Positions 1-6,640 of a DNA stretch of 11,367 nucleotides are shown piece by piece. Source of the stretch: Gardnerella kenyensis (GTDB taxonomy: Bacteria > Actinomycetota > Actinomycetes > Actinomycetales > Bifidobacteriaceae); contig NQOH01000001.1 of NCBI GenBank assembly GCA_003585735.1, positions 440,724 to 452,090 of the forward strand. The letters are read 5' to 3'. Numbering within the stretch: the first letter of the stretch is position 1; every line of letters starts with the position of its first letter. The translations under genes and the position numbers were made by a program. The notes beneath the pieces are model-generated. The model ran no database searches. It worked only from the letters and a program-made list of their open reading frames with translations, and was not told the origin of the DNA.

Positions 1-44
1 AATCGCAGCGCTCAAGCAGGTCGTCGCGCCAACGCGAGAAAAGT

Positions 45-842
45 TCAGTGAAGGGAGCCAGCATCCATTGTGTAAGTGCGATCCGCGCAGCAAGCAGCAT
101 CGGAATCGTGCGTTACCATTAGCACCGCCGCTCCAAGATTTGCAGCTTCGCGCAACATTTCCATCACTATGCGAGTGTGCTCTGGATCTAAATCGCCAGT
201 AGGCTCGTCCAAAAGCAGAAGCTTCGGATTATTTATTAGCGCGCGCACAATCATTACGCGACGCATCTCTCCGCCGGAAAGCTCCGTTGGATAGCACCAC
301 AGCAAATCCTCAATATGCAAGCGTTTACAAAAATCAAGCGCACGATTTGAGTAGTAATCTTCGCCACATAAATTTTCGTTTTTTTGCTCGCTACTTTGTT
401 GCTCGCTACTTTTTTGCTCGCTACTTTTTTGCTCGTTGTCTTTCGTCTGCCCACTTTTTGCGATTTGCACAGGCAAAAGAATGTTGTTATACACAGTAAG
501 ATTCGGCAAAAGCGTTTGCGATTGCGTAACAAAACCTATATTTTTAGCGCGCAAGCTAGATACTTGCGCATCGCTAAATTCAGGCGCGGAAATCTCCTCG
601 CCTAAAACCACTACGCTTCCGTGAGTTGGCTTAAGTAATCCTGCAATCAAATTTAGTAAAGTAGATTTTCCGTTGCCAGATTTACCAACAATCGCAACAA
701 AATCGCCACTATTTAGCGAAAAACTTACGTTATTTACTGCAGAAAATCTGTGATTTCTACGCGAAAATTCTCTAGTTACGCGCGTAAGTTTCAGCACAGC
801 AAGAGACGATTTTTCGCTATTCGATACTGCCGTTTCGCTCAT
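45..842 (-). CDS. ABC transporter ATP-binding protein, MacB/LolD-like
   Basis: This is the cytoplasmic ATPase that should power the permease encoded just upstream. In the 265-residue product I see Walker A (GKSGNGKST, about 53-61), a Q-loop Gln near 107, the signature LSGGE (188-192), Walker B LLLLDEPT (208-215) and the switch His in THD (245). The ATG at 842 is chosen because GGGGAG (850-855 on the minus strand) sits 7 bases before it, and it leaves a 4-bp gap after the permease stop, which suggests coupled translation. A longer reading to 923 would overlap the permease and has no ribosome site. Residues about 129-160 form a Lys/Ser/Glu/Gln repeat insert between Q-loop and signature, unusual for this compact family. 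Family and pairing are secure; the substrate is not known. Confidence 0.93.
   Translation of the reverse strand: MSETAVSNSEKSSLAVLKLTRVTREFSRRNHRFSAVNNVSFSLNSGDFVAIVGKSGNGKSTLLNLIAGLLKPTHGSVVVLGEEISAPEFSDAQVSSLRAKNIGFVTQSQTLLPNLTVYNNILLPVQIAKSGQTKDNEQKSSEQKSSEQQSSEQKNENLCGEDYYSNRALDFCKRLHIEDLLWCYPTELSGGEMRRVMIVRALINNPKLLLLDEPTGDLDPEHTRIVMEMLREAANLGAAVLMVTHDSDAACCADRTYTMDAGSLH
381..435. repeat. 15-bp tandem repeat inside the ABC ATPase gene
   Basis: About 3.7 copies of a 15-base unit (tttttgctcgctact on the plus strand) start at 381, 396, 411 and 426. The second and last copies differ slightly. On the coding strand they encode repeats of the type SSEQK. Because the unit is five codons long, copy-number change keeps the frame. 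Confidence 0.9.
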
Positions 843-846
843 ATAA

Positions 847-2058
847 TCACTCCCCTGCTCGAAGCGCCAAATACGTTTCACGCATAGCAATACGCAAAGT
901 TGTAAGCGCCGAAGCCGCCACAACTACAAGAATCGCAAGCAACACACTAACAGCCATAAGCGCTACTACAGGAAAAGCCGTCGCCTCCAAATACGGAAGC
1001 TGCAATTGTTGCGCAATAAGCGAACTATACGGGAAAAGTACAAGACTTGCGAGCGCAACTCCAACGACGCCGCCTACTAAACCAAGTATTGCAGACTCTC
1101 GCGCAATTATGGAAAGTAACATTTTGCGAGTTACGCCTAATATTCGAAGAGAAGCAAACTCTTTTTTGCGCTCGTTTACAGAAGTTGCAAAAACTGCAAG
1201 CAAAACTAGTGCGCCAACAATCCAAAATGCCGCAACTACAAGAGTTAGCGTGCGCGTAAAAACGCCAAGATTAGCTTGAGTAGTCGAAGTAATTCCGCCT
1301 GGAAAAACTATGCCAATTCCAGAAAGACCAGTTGTTTTGCGAATATTTTCTGCTACTTGCTTTGCGCTATAGCCTTTGCTTATTTTTACTAAAACTGCCG
1401 AAATTGCTTTTTTTGCGTACTCTTTCGGTATGGCAGTGTGATGCACTTTCGTTGAATACTCAACTACTTGCGGCACACTTTCGCGTCGCACAAACACTGA
1501 ATTATCAATGCTTGTGCCAGTTTTTGCAAGCTGAGCTACCACAGGCCATTGATGGCCAAAAAGCCGAACAGTGTGCTTGTAGGAAACGAGAACGTTTGCT
1601 CCAGCAATCATTTCGCCTTTTTGCAAAGTCTTTTTGTGCTGCGAGTAAATCCAAGGTCCTATAACAAAATCAGAATCTGGATCAAAACCGATTATTTGCA
1701 GCTTTTCCGCGCAACATCCTGCAGAAAGAGAAGAAATATAAGTTTGCGCGCTAGACTTTTGAACGCCCGGCGAACGCTTAACTAAATCTTCAATATTATT
1801 CGTGAAATAGAAAGTGTTTGAACCGCCGTTAGTTAAAAGCGCTTCCGCTTTTGTGTGAGTGCCGTTTGGGATAACCATAATATCGGCTCCCATTCGCTCA
1901 CGCATGCTGTTCAAGCCTTGTGCGAGATTCATAGAAATAAGCGAGCCACCGAAAAATATGGCAGACAGGCACGCAGCAACCACTATAAGTGCGGCAGTGC
2001 GTAACGGTTTGCGTTTAATATTTTCCAGCGGCAGTCGCTTTAGAGTAATAGTGCGCAT
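847..2058 (-). CDS. FtsX/MacB-type ABC transporter permease with external Cys-Cys motif
   Basis: A 403-residue membrane protein with the usual layout of the FtsX/MacB permease group. There is one N-terminal helix (about 20-45), a large extracytoplasmic domain (about 46-268), and three C-terminal helices (about 270-293, 322-346, 362-386). The segment ERKKEFASLRILGVTRKM (297-313) after the second helix is the typical cytoplasmic coupling region that contacts the ATPase. The external domain contains GCCAEK (114-119) followed by IGFDP and FVIGPW. I recall this signature from permeases found near iron-transport and DUF4418 genes in other Gram-positives, but could not check it. The ribosome site is weak (AAAGAA-like). 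Permease and ATPase form one operon with the DUF4418 gene 61 bp upstream. Substrate and direction of transport are unknown. Confidence 0.9.
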   Translation of the reverse strand: MRTITLKRLPLENIKRKPLRTAALIVVAACLSAIFFGGSLISMNLAQGLNSMRERMGADIMVIPNGTHTKAEALLTNGGSNTFYFTNNIEDLVKRSPGVQKSSAQTYISSLSAGCCAEKLQIIGFDPDSDFVIGPWIYSQHKKTLQKGEMIAGANVLVSYKHTVRLFGHQWPVVAQLAKTGTSIDNSVFVRRESVPQVVEYSTKVHHTAIPKEYAKKAISAVLVKISKGYSAKQVAENIRKTTGLSGIGIVFPGGITSTTQANLGVFTRTLTLVVAAFWIVGALVLLAVFATSVNERKKEFASLRILGVTRKMLLSIIARESAILGLVGGVVGVALASLVLFPYSSLIAQQLQLPYLEATAFPVVALMAVSVLLAILVVVAASALTTLRIAMRETYLALRAGE

Positions 2059-2119
2059 ATTTTTATTCTTTGCGTTTAAATAGCAAATATTATGTGCAAA
2101 ATGTTTTACTAAGCTTCAC

Positions 2120-2521
2120 TTATTTATTTTGTGCAGGCTTAGAATCCATATAAACTGCTACTGCTGCGAATACTGCTGCAAGCACAGACAGAACAATCAA
2201 TGTTGGGCGAGTAACAGATGCGCAATGCATCATTGGGCTCTTGCACACGCCAATAAGGAATGTTGGAACGGAAAGCATAAGCAAAGCGTTCACGAATACA
2301 GCAACATTCAAACCGGCGCGAACCTGATCTTTAACGAACAAAGCAATAACGCCAAGAACTGCAATAACTACGCCGATTCCAAGAGCAGCGCGGCCAGTGT
2401 AATAGCATGCCATGTGCATTCCGCCTTCCGACTGGCATACTTTTGCGAAGGTTAGCGGCGCAATAGCAATAAGAACGCCAAAAATAATCGCTGGAATTGA
2501 TGCGAATAATTTATTTTTCAT
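2120..2521 (-). CDS. DUF4418 family four-helix membrane protein
   Basis: The 133-residue product has four hydrophobic segments (about 7-26, 44-63, 69-90, 105-124). I recognise the DUF4418 pattern: the first loop has Cys29, Met35, His36, Met37 and Cys39, and the third loop has GVCKSPMMHC (91-100) followed by a Thr-Arg-Pro. With the N-terminus inside, both loops face the outside, so the Cys/Met/His residues could meet in one extracytoplasmic site. Start: ATG at 2521 with GAGGT (2529-2533) 7 bases before it. It is the first gene of the unit with the ABC permease and ATPase, which suggests an accessory or substrate-handling role. The function of this family is not established as far as I know; metal or thiol handling is my inference. 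Confidence 0.85.
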   Translation of the reverse strand: MKNKLFASIPAIIFGVLIAIAPLTFAKVCQSEGGMHMACYYTGRAALGIGVVIAVLGVIALFVKDQVRAGLNVAVFVNALLMLSVPTFLIGVCKSPMMHCASVTRPTLIVLSVLAAVFAAVAVYMDSKPAQNK

Positions 2522-2547
2522 AATTGATACCTCATAGATGTATATGA

Positions 2548-2576
2548 ATTATTTTTTAGTGTGACATTTTCCTTAA
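2548..2576 (-). promoter_or_regulatory. Possible promoter of the DUF4418-ABC operon
   Basis: On the minus strand TTAAGG (2576-2571) is followed after 17 bases by AATAAT (2553-2548), a 5-of-6 match to the -10 consensus but only a weak -35. It would place the transcript start about 20 bases before the DUF4418 ATG. The palindrome at 2559-2584 overlaps the -35 and spacer. Confidence 0.35.
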
Positions 2577-2584
2577 TGACACAC
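2559..2584. promoter_or_regulatory. Operator-like inverted repeat upstream of the DUF4418-ABC operon
   Basis: The left half is GTGTGaCATT and the right half AATGaCACAC, separated by TTCCTT. Nine of ten base pairs match, with one central A/A mismatch in each arm. No T-run follows on either strand, so it does not look like a terminator. Its place 38-63 bases before the start codon and over the candidate promoter fits a dimeric repressor site. It does not resemble a Fur or DtxR box that I know. Confidence 0.5.
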
Positions 2585-2663
2585 GCCTTACTGCACTCAC
2601 TTTCGCAAGTGCCACATCTTCGCTAAAAAATAATTTTACGATGAAGTGTATAAAAATGAAATA

Positions 2664-5600
2664 TTACAATTTTTCGATTGGAGCGACTCGAAGCATTAAG
2701 CGCTTTACGCCGTCGGAGCCAAAATCGACTGTAATAATTGAATTTCTGCCCTTATCTTGAGTTGCAATAACAGTTCCTAAGCCGTAAGTGTCGTGCGTAA
2801 TTTTGTCTCCAATTTGGAAGTCTTGAATATTTAGATTGTTATCTTTATCCATTACTCCGGAAGATGAGCCAAGTTTTGTAGCGCTTGTTGACGACGCTGA
2901 TTTTGCGGTGATTTTGCGCGTTTTTACAGCGCTCGATTTATACGAATTTGATTTGGATGCGTACGATTTAGATCCGTAGGAAGATCCGTAAGAAGAGCCG
3001 TAAGAAGAGCCGTAAGATTTTCCGGAACCGTAGGAAGAGCCGTAAGATTTAGAGCCGTATGATTTGCTACTTCCGTACGAAGAGCCGTACGATTTGCCGG
3101 AACCGTACGATTTGCCGGAATCGTAAGCGCTGCCGCCGTAAGTTGTTTTTTCGCTAAAAGCATCACTATAATCGTCATCCCAGCCGCCGAAATCGCTATC
3201 GAAATCGCCGCCGAAATCACTATCAAAATCTCTACCAAAACTGCCTTTGCGCGCACGAGAAGCACCCCAACTAGTAACATCAGCTTCTTTGCGCTTCCAA
3301 TCAATCAAATTATCTGGAATCTCATCCAAAAACTGGCTTGGAAGCATATCCTGAGCCTGACCCCACTGCGCACGAACAGCAGCGCGAGTCACATACAAAC
3401 GCTGCTTTGCACGCGTAATTCCAACGTAAGCAAGTCGGCGCTCCTCGCAAAGCTCACCATCGTCTTCCAAAGCGCGCGCATGCGGAAAAGTACCCTGCTC
3501 CATGCCAGTTAAGAACACAACCGGATACTCCAAGCCCTTAGCCGTGTGAAGCGTCATCAACGTAACTTTGCCAGTGTCCTCGTTTTCGTTTGGCAATTGA
3601 TCCGAATCCGCCACAAGCGCCGTCGTTTCAAGGAAACCAGCCACGCTAGCATCCGGCGTATTCTGCTCATACTCGGCAGCAACCGACTGCAACTGCGACA
3701 AATTATCAACGCGCGAAGCATCCTGCGGATCTTCAGAACGTTGCAAATCTTCCAGCAAACCGCTGTCTTTCAAAATGCTGTCAATAACTTTCGAAGGCTT
3801 CGAATCGTTGTCTTGCATGCACGTCATTAAGTTGTGCATAAGATCTCGAAACTCTTTAAGCTTTGAAGCAGTGCGTGTTGGCACGCCGTCAATCGACTCC
3901 AAATGCTCCAAAGCCTGCCAGAAACTCACGCCTTGAGTTTGTGCGTACAACGTAAGTAAAGCTTCGGCACGAGGGCCAAGTCCGCGCTTTGGAACGTTCA
4001 AAATTCGGCGCATATTCACGTCATCATCCGGATTTGCCATGGACTGCAAATACGCGAGCGCATCTTTTACTTCGCGGCGCTCATAAAACTTCGTGCCACC
4101 AACCAGCTGGTAAGGCAAACCCGCCTTAACAAGCGCATCTTCCAGCGAACGCGACTGCGCATTAGCGCGGTACATAATTGCAATATCCGAGTAAGAAACG
4201 CCTTCCTCGCCAGAAAGACGCGCTATCTCCTGAGCAATCCAAGCCGCTTCCTGCTGAGCACTGTCTGCAGCGTAGCCGCAAATTGGATCGCCCTGGCCTA
4301 AAGCCGTCCACAATTTTTTAGGCTTTCGACCTTGATTATGCGAAATAACAGCGTTTGCAGCGTCCAAAATTGTTTGCGTAGAGCGATAGTTTTGCTCGAG
4401 CATAATAGTCGTGGCGTTCGGAAAATCTTTTTCAAAGTCTTGAATATTGCGAATATCTGCGCCGCGGAAAGCGTAAATTGACTGGTCGGAGTCGCCGACG
4501 ACTGTGATTGATGCAGGCGTGCTATTTTGCTGTGCTGCATTTGCGTTAGATTGCGTTACGTTCGCGTTAGATTGCGTTACGTTCGCGTGAGATTGCTTTA
4601 CATCTACGCCTGCAAGCTCTCGAATAAGCTCGTATTGCGCGTGATTAGTATCCTGATACTCGTCAACCAAAATATAGCGGAACTTGTGTCGATAGTATTT
4701 CGCAACTTCCGGAGCTTCTCGCATAAGTTGCACAGTTCGCATAATCAAATCGTCAAAATCAACAGCATTAGCTTGAGCCAATCGATGCTGATATTCCGCA
4801 TAAATCGTTGCGTATACAGCTTCAGAATTCCCAGCGTGCGCAATTTGCTGCCCCAAAACTCCCGGCTTGTAATCGTTTGCATACATGTCGAGCTGCTCGC
4901 GCCAACTAATCAAACTATTCTTACAATCCGAAATCTTCGCCAAAATATTACGAGGCGTAAAGCGCTTAATATCAACGTTAAGCTCAGTTGCAATAATTTT
5001 TACTAAACGCTCGCAATCGGCAGTATCGTAAATAGAAAAGCCCGGTTTTAAGCCAATACTTTGGCCCGACCTGCGAAGTATCTTCACGCATGCGGAATGG
5101 AAAGTCGAAACCCACATTGTATTTGCTTCGCTGCCAATAAGTTTGCCAAGTCGCTCGCGCATTTCGGCTGCGGCTTTGTTTGTAAAAGTGATTGCTAGAA
5201 TTTGGCTCGGCCACGCACCTTTTTGGCCTAGAATCCAGGCGATTCTGCGCGTAAGAACTCGCGTTTTGCCGCTGCCTGCGCCTGCTCCAATAAGAAGAGC
5301 CGGGCCGTCGTATTGCACAGCTTTAGATTGTTGTGGATTTAAGCCGTCGAGTAGTTTTTGCGCGTCTATTGCGATTCTGGAATGTGAGGAAGACGAGTAG
5401 TTTTGCGAATATTCTTGCGAATAATCTTGCGAATAATCTTGAGCGTAATCTGCTTGAGCGTAATCTTCTTGAGCAGGTGCAGGCTCTTGCGAAAGCGCAG
5501 GCTCTTGCGCGTAAGCGTCAGCATATTCGTCATAACTGTAACCAGCGTAATCACTTGCATCCGCAACATTCTCGTAAAAACTATCATCCGAATCTGCAGA

Positions 5601-5738
5601 ACCAGCAGCATTCTCGTAAAAACTATCGTCCGAATCTGCCGAATCAACGGGATTTCCCAATAAATCACTCTCGTACCCGTAATCGCTATCTTTTGCACCC
5701 ATACTTGCACCCATACTTGCACCCATACTTGCACCCAT
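2664..5738 (-). CDS. pcrA: ATP-dependent DNA helicase PcrA/UvrD with long repeat tails
   Basis: A superfamily 1A 3'-5' DNA helicase for repair and fork maintenance, acting in the cytoplasm on DNA. All core motifs are present: Q-motif LNPQQ (133-137), Walker A GAGAGSGKT (151-159), Ia TFTNKAA (184-190), II DEYQDT (359-364), III GDSDQSIYAFRGAD (415-428), IV QNYRST (449-454), V TLHTAKGLE (729-737), VI YVGITRAKQRL (771-781). The Tudor-like C-terminal domain spans about 973-1024. At 1024 residues it is much longer than usual PcrA, which is roughly 720-850. The excess lies in an acidic Tyr/Ser/Gln tail (1-120), a repeat insert at about 378-406, and a repeat linker (about 830-965). The ATG at 5738 has GGAG 7 bases before it; three more in-frame ATGs follow at 12-base steps. 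The gene is divergent from xpt and appears monocistronic. Confidence 0.95.
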   Translation of the reverse strand: MGASMGASMGASMGAKDSDYGYESDLLGNPVDSADSDDSFYENAAGSADSDDSFYENVADASDYAGYSYDEYADAYAQEPALSQEPAPAQEDYAQADYAQDYSQDYSQEYSQNYSSSSHSRIAIDAQKLLDGLNPQQSKAVQYDGPALLIGAGAGSGKTRVLTRRIAWILGQKGAWPSQILAITFTNKAAAEMRERLGKLIGSEANTMWVSTFHSACVKILRRSGQSIGLKPGFSIYDTADCERLVKIIATELNVDIKRFTPRNILAKISDCKNSLISWREQLDMYANDYKPGVLGQQIAHAGNSEAVYATIYAEYQHRLAQANAVDFDDLIMRTVQLMREAPEVAKYYRHKFRYILVDEYQDTNHAQYELIRELAGVDVKQSHANVTQSNANVTQSNANAAQQNSTPASITVVGDSDQSIYAFRGADIRNIQDFEKDFPNATTIMLEQNYRSTQTILDAANAVISHNQGRKPKKLWTALGQGDPICGYAADSAQQEAAWIAQEIARLSGEEGVSYSDIAIMYRANAQSRSLEDALVKAGLPYQLVGGTKFYERREVKDALAYLQSMANPDDDVNMRRILNVPKRGLGPRAEALLTLYAQTQGVSFWQALEHLESIDGVPTRTASKLKEFRDLMHNLMTCMQDNDSKPSKVIDSILKDSGLLEDLQRSEDPQDASRVDNLSQLQSVAAEYEQNTPDASVAGFLETTALVADSDQLPNENEDTGKVTLMTLHTAKGLEYPVVFLTGMEQGTFPHARALEDDGELCEERRLAYVGITRAKQRLYVTRAAVRAQWGQAQDMLPSQFLDEIPDNLIDWKRKEADVTSWGASRARKGSFGRDFDSDFGGDFDSDFGGWDDDYSDAFSEKTTYGGSAYDSGKSYGSGKSYGSSYGSSKSYGSKSYGSSYGSGKSYGSSYGSSYGSSYGSKSYASKSNSYKSSAVKTRKITAKSASSTSATKLGSSSGVMDKDNNLNIQDFQIGDKITHDTYGLGTVIATQDKGRNSIITVDFGSDGVKRLMLRVAPIEKL
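2949..3137. repeat. Ser-Tyr-Gly coding tandem array in pcrA
   Basis: This stretch encodes ten SYGS units, joined directly or through GK, SK or K (units of 4-6 codons), followed by degenerate KSYAS and SYKSS. It forms the linker between helicase motif VI and the C-terminal domain. All unit lengths are whole codons, and synonymous differences between units (TAC/TAT, GGA/GGC) show it is not a brand-new expansion. Confidence 0.9.
3183..3235. repeat. 24-bp repeat coding for FDSDFGG in pcrA
   Basis: Residues about 836-852 contain two copies of an 8-residue Asp/Phe/Gly unit (DFDSDFGG). It is acidic and aromatic, and lies just before the Lys-rich Ser-Tyr-Gly array. Confidence 0.8.
4541..4597. repeat. 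21-bp tandem repeat in pcrA before motif III
   Basis: About 2.7 copies of a 7-codon unit encode SHANVTQ, SNANVTQ, SNANAAQ (residues about 383-403). It sits in a surface loop between motif II and motif III of domain 1A, where most PcrA proteins have only a short turn. Confidence 0.88.
5394..5465. repeat. 12-bp repeats coding for DYSQ-type units in pcrA N-tail
   Basis: Residues about 92-115 are successive four-residue units DYAQ, DYSQ, DYSQ, EYSQ, NYSS. The coding DNA shows matching 12-base periodicity (cttgcgaataat on the plus strand). Confidence 0.88.
5559..5642. repeat. 42-bp tandem duplication in pcrA N-tail
   Basis: Two adjacent 14-codon units begin with SADSDDSFYEN (residues 33-46 and 47-60). 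At DNA level ttctcgtaaaaactatc occurs at 5569 and again at 5611. Only a few bases differ, so this is a fairly recent duplication. Confidence 0.9.
5691..5738. repeat. 12-bp tandem repeat carrying the pcrA start codon
   Basis: Four units of ATGGGTGCAAGT (the last ends in AAA) run from 5738 down to 5691 on the minus strand and encode MGAS three times, then MGAK. Every unit begins with an in-frame ATG. Only the first ATG is well spaced from GGAG (5746-5749). Confidence 0.93.
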
Positions 5739-5910
5739 ACTTACACTCCATTAATGCTGCAAATCACATACGCATACCTTCAGCAACAAAACGCCCCCAC
5801 GTTTTAATTGCGCACGTATTTAATCAGGTTTACCACATGCCGCAGTCGTTTTTAGCGGATTGTGTCACACGTTTGGGTATGCTTGAGCGTACTGCAATGT
5901 AGTTACGCAA

Positions 5911-5916
5911 GAAGGG
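5911..5916 (+). promoter_or_regulatory. Ribosome binding site deciding the xpt GTG start
   Basis: GAAGGG lies 7 bases before the GTG at 5924. No ATG with a comparable site lies nearby, so the GTG start is supported. Confidence 0.75.
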
Positions 5917-5923
5917 TCATATT

Positions 5924-6505
5924 GTGCAAGAGTTGGAAAATCGCATTATAAAAGACGGTATTGTAAAGCCAGGAAACGTGTTAAAAGTAGACGCTTTTTT
6001 GAACCACCAATGCGATGTTGCGTTGTTTGACCAAATGGGAGCAGCTTGGGCTGAGCATTTTCGCGACGCAGGTATTAATAAAATTCTTACGATTGAAGCT
6101 TCCGGCATTGGTATTGCTTGCGTTGCAGCGCGCCATTTTGGCAATATTCCTGTAGTTTTCGCAAAGAAAGCACAGTCGATTAATCTTGATGGCGACCAGT
6201 ACGTTTCCACCGTTTTTTCCTTTACAAAGCAGCGCGAGTTTCCGGTAATTGTGTCGCGTAAGTATTTGAGTGCGGAAGATCGCGTGCTTATTTTGGACGA
6301 TTTTTTGGCTAATGGCAAAGCTTTGCACGGTTTGATTGATATTTGCGATCACGCTGGCGCTACTGTTGCCGGCATTGGCATTGCGATTGAAAAGGGGTTC
6401 CAAGGCGGCGGAGACGAGCTTCGAGAGGCCGGATATGACTTGGATTCGCTGGCTATTGTTGACGCGATGGATCCTAGCGACGGGTCGATTTCGTTCCGTA
6501 AATAG
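5924..6505 (+). CDS. xpt: Xanthine phosphoribosyltransferase
   Basis: Converts xanthine and PRPP to XMP in purine salvage, in the cytoplasm. The 193-residue length is right for the family. Visible signatures are FLNHQ (25-29, base-binding region), the EASGI loop (58-62) that binds pyrophosphate, Lys81-Lys82, and the PRPP-binding segment VLILDDFLANGKA (121-133). The start is GTG. Divergent from pcrA, with 185 bp between. I see no purine riboswitch in that gap, although this gene carries one in many Firmicutes. No obvious promoter could be fixed. Two strong GC-rich palindromes begin immediately after the stop codon. No repeat insertions are present, unlike most of its neighbours. Confidence 0.95.
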   Translation: MQELENRIIKDGIVKPGNVLKVDAFLNHQCDVALFDQMGAAWAEHFRDAGINKILTIEASGIGIACVAARHFGNIPVVFAKKAQSINLDGDQYVSTVFSFTKQREFPVIVSRKYLSAEDRVLILDDFLANGKALHGLIDICDHAGATVAGIGIAIEKGFQGGGDELREAGYDLDSLAIVDAMDPSDGSISFRK

Positions 6506-6559
6506 CGCTCCGACCTGCTTTCGCGCTTAGAGCGTAGCGCGCGAAAGTAACTCGGAGCG
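6506..6559. repeat. Nested palindrome directly after xpt
   Basis: Outer arms CGCTCCGA (6506-6513) and TCGGAGCG (6552-6559) pair perfectly. Inside them CTTTCGCGC (6518-6526) pairs with GCGCGAAAG (6539-6547) around a 12-base loop. It starts on the base after the xpt stop. It could end or protect the xpt transcript, but no T-run follows, so it is not a standard intrinsic terminator. Confidence 0.85.
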
Positions 6560-6606
6560 GAAACTCGCTAAAGTTGGAAGTCCAGTGGACTTCCAACGCG
6601 AGTTTC
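6560..6606. repeat. Second nested palindrome, 9 + 11 bp arms
   Basis: GAAACTCGC (6560-6568) pairs with GCGAGTTTC (6598-6606). Inside, GTTGGAAGTCCA (6573-6584) faces TGGACTTCCAAC (6586-6597) with a single base at the centre. As RNA this would be a hairpin with about 20 base pairs and a 3-base loop; as DNA it could extrude as a cruciform. It directly abuts the first palindrome, and no T-run follows. Confidence 0.88.
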
Positions 6607-6640
6607 GTAAGCGAGCGCTTATAGTGCGAGCGTCCTTCGT

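Larger units (their letters stand above)
2547..2635. repeat. Outer 15-bp inverted repeat around the operator region
   Basis: The arm aattattttttagtg at 2547-2561 is matched in reverse complement by cgctaaaaaataatt at 2621-2635, 14 of 15 bases, with 59 bases between. A smaller hairpin, CACTT / AAGTG with loop TCGC, lies inside at 2598-2611. The pair brackets the region between the helicase stop and the DUF4418 start. It could be paired regulator sites or AT-rich coincidence. Confidence 0.45.

Noticed and set aside
1..44. Possible C-terminal end of a gene entering from the left on the plus strand (a frame ending at TGA 49-51, basic residues)
   Set aside because: Only about 16 codons are visible and two other frames are also open, so the true frame and product cannot be told.
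843..923. Longer N-terminus for the ABC ATPase starting at 923
   Set aside because: It would overlap the permease end by 77 bases and has no ribosome site; ATG 842 has a strong one.
2598..2611. Terminator hairpin for pcrA
   Set aside because: The stem has only five pairs and no T-run on the minus strand.
4527..5006. Plus-strand frame of 159 codons opposite pcrA
   Set aside because: It lies fully antisense to conserved helicase motifs, has no good ribosome site and resembles no known family.
5739..5923. Purine riboswitch before xpt
   Set aside because: The conserved junction and loop sequences of that aptamer are not present.
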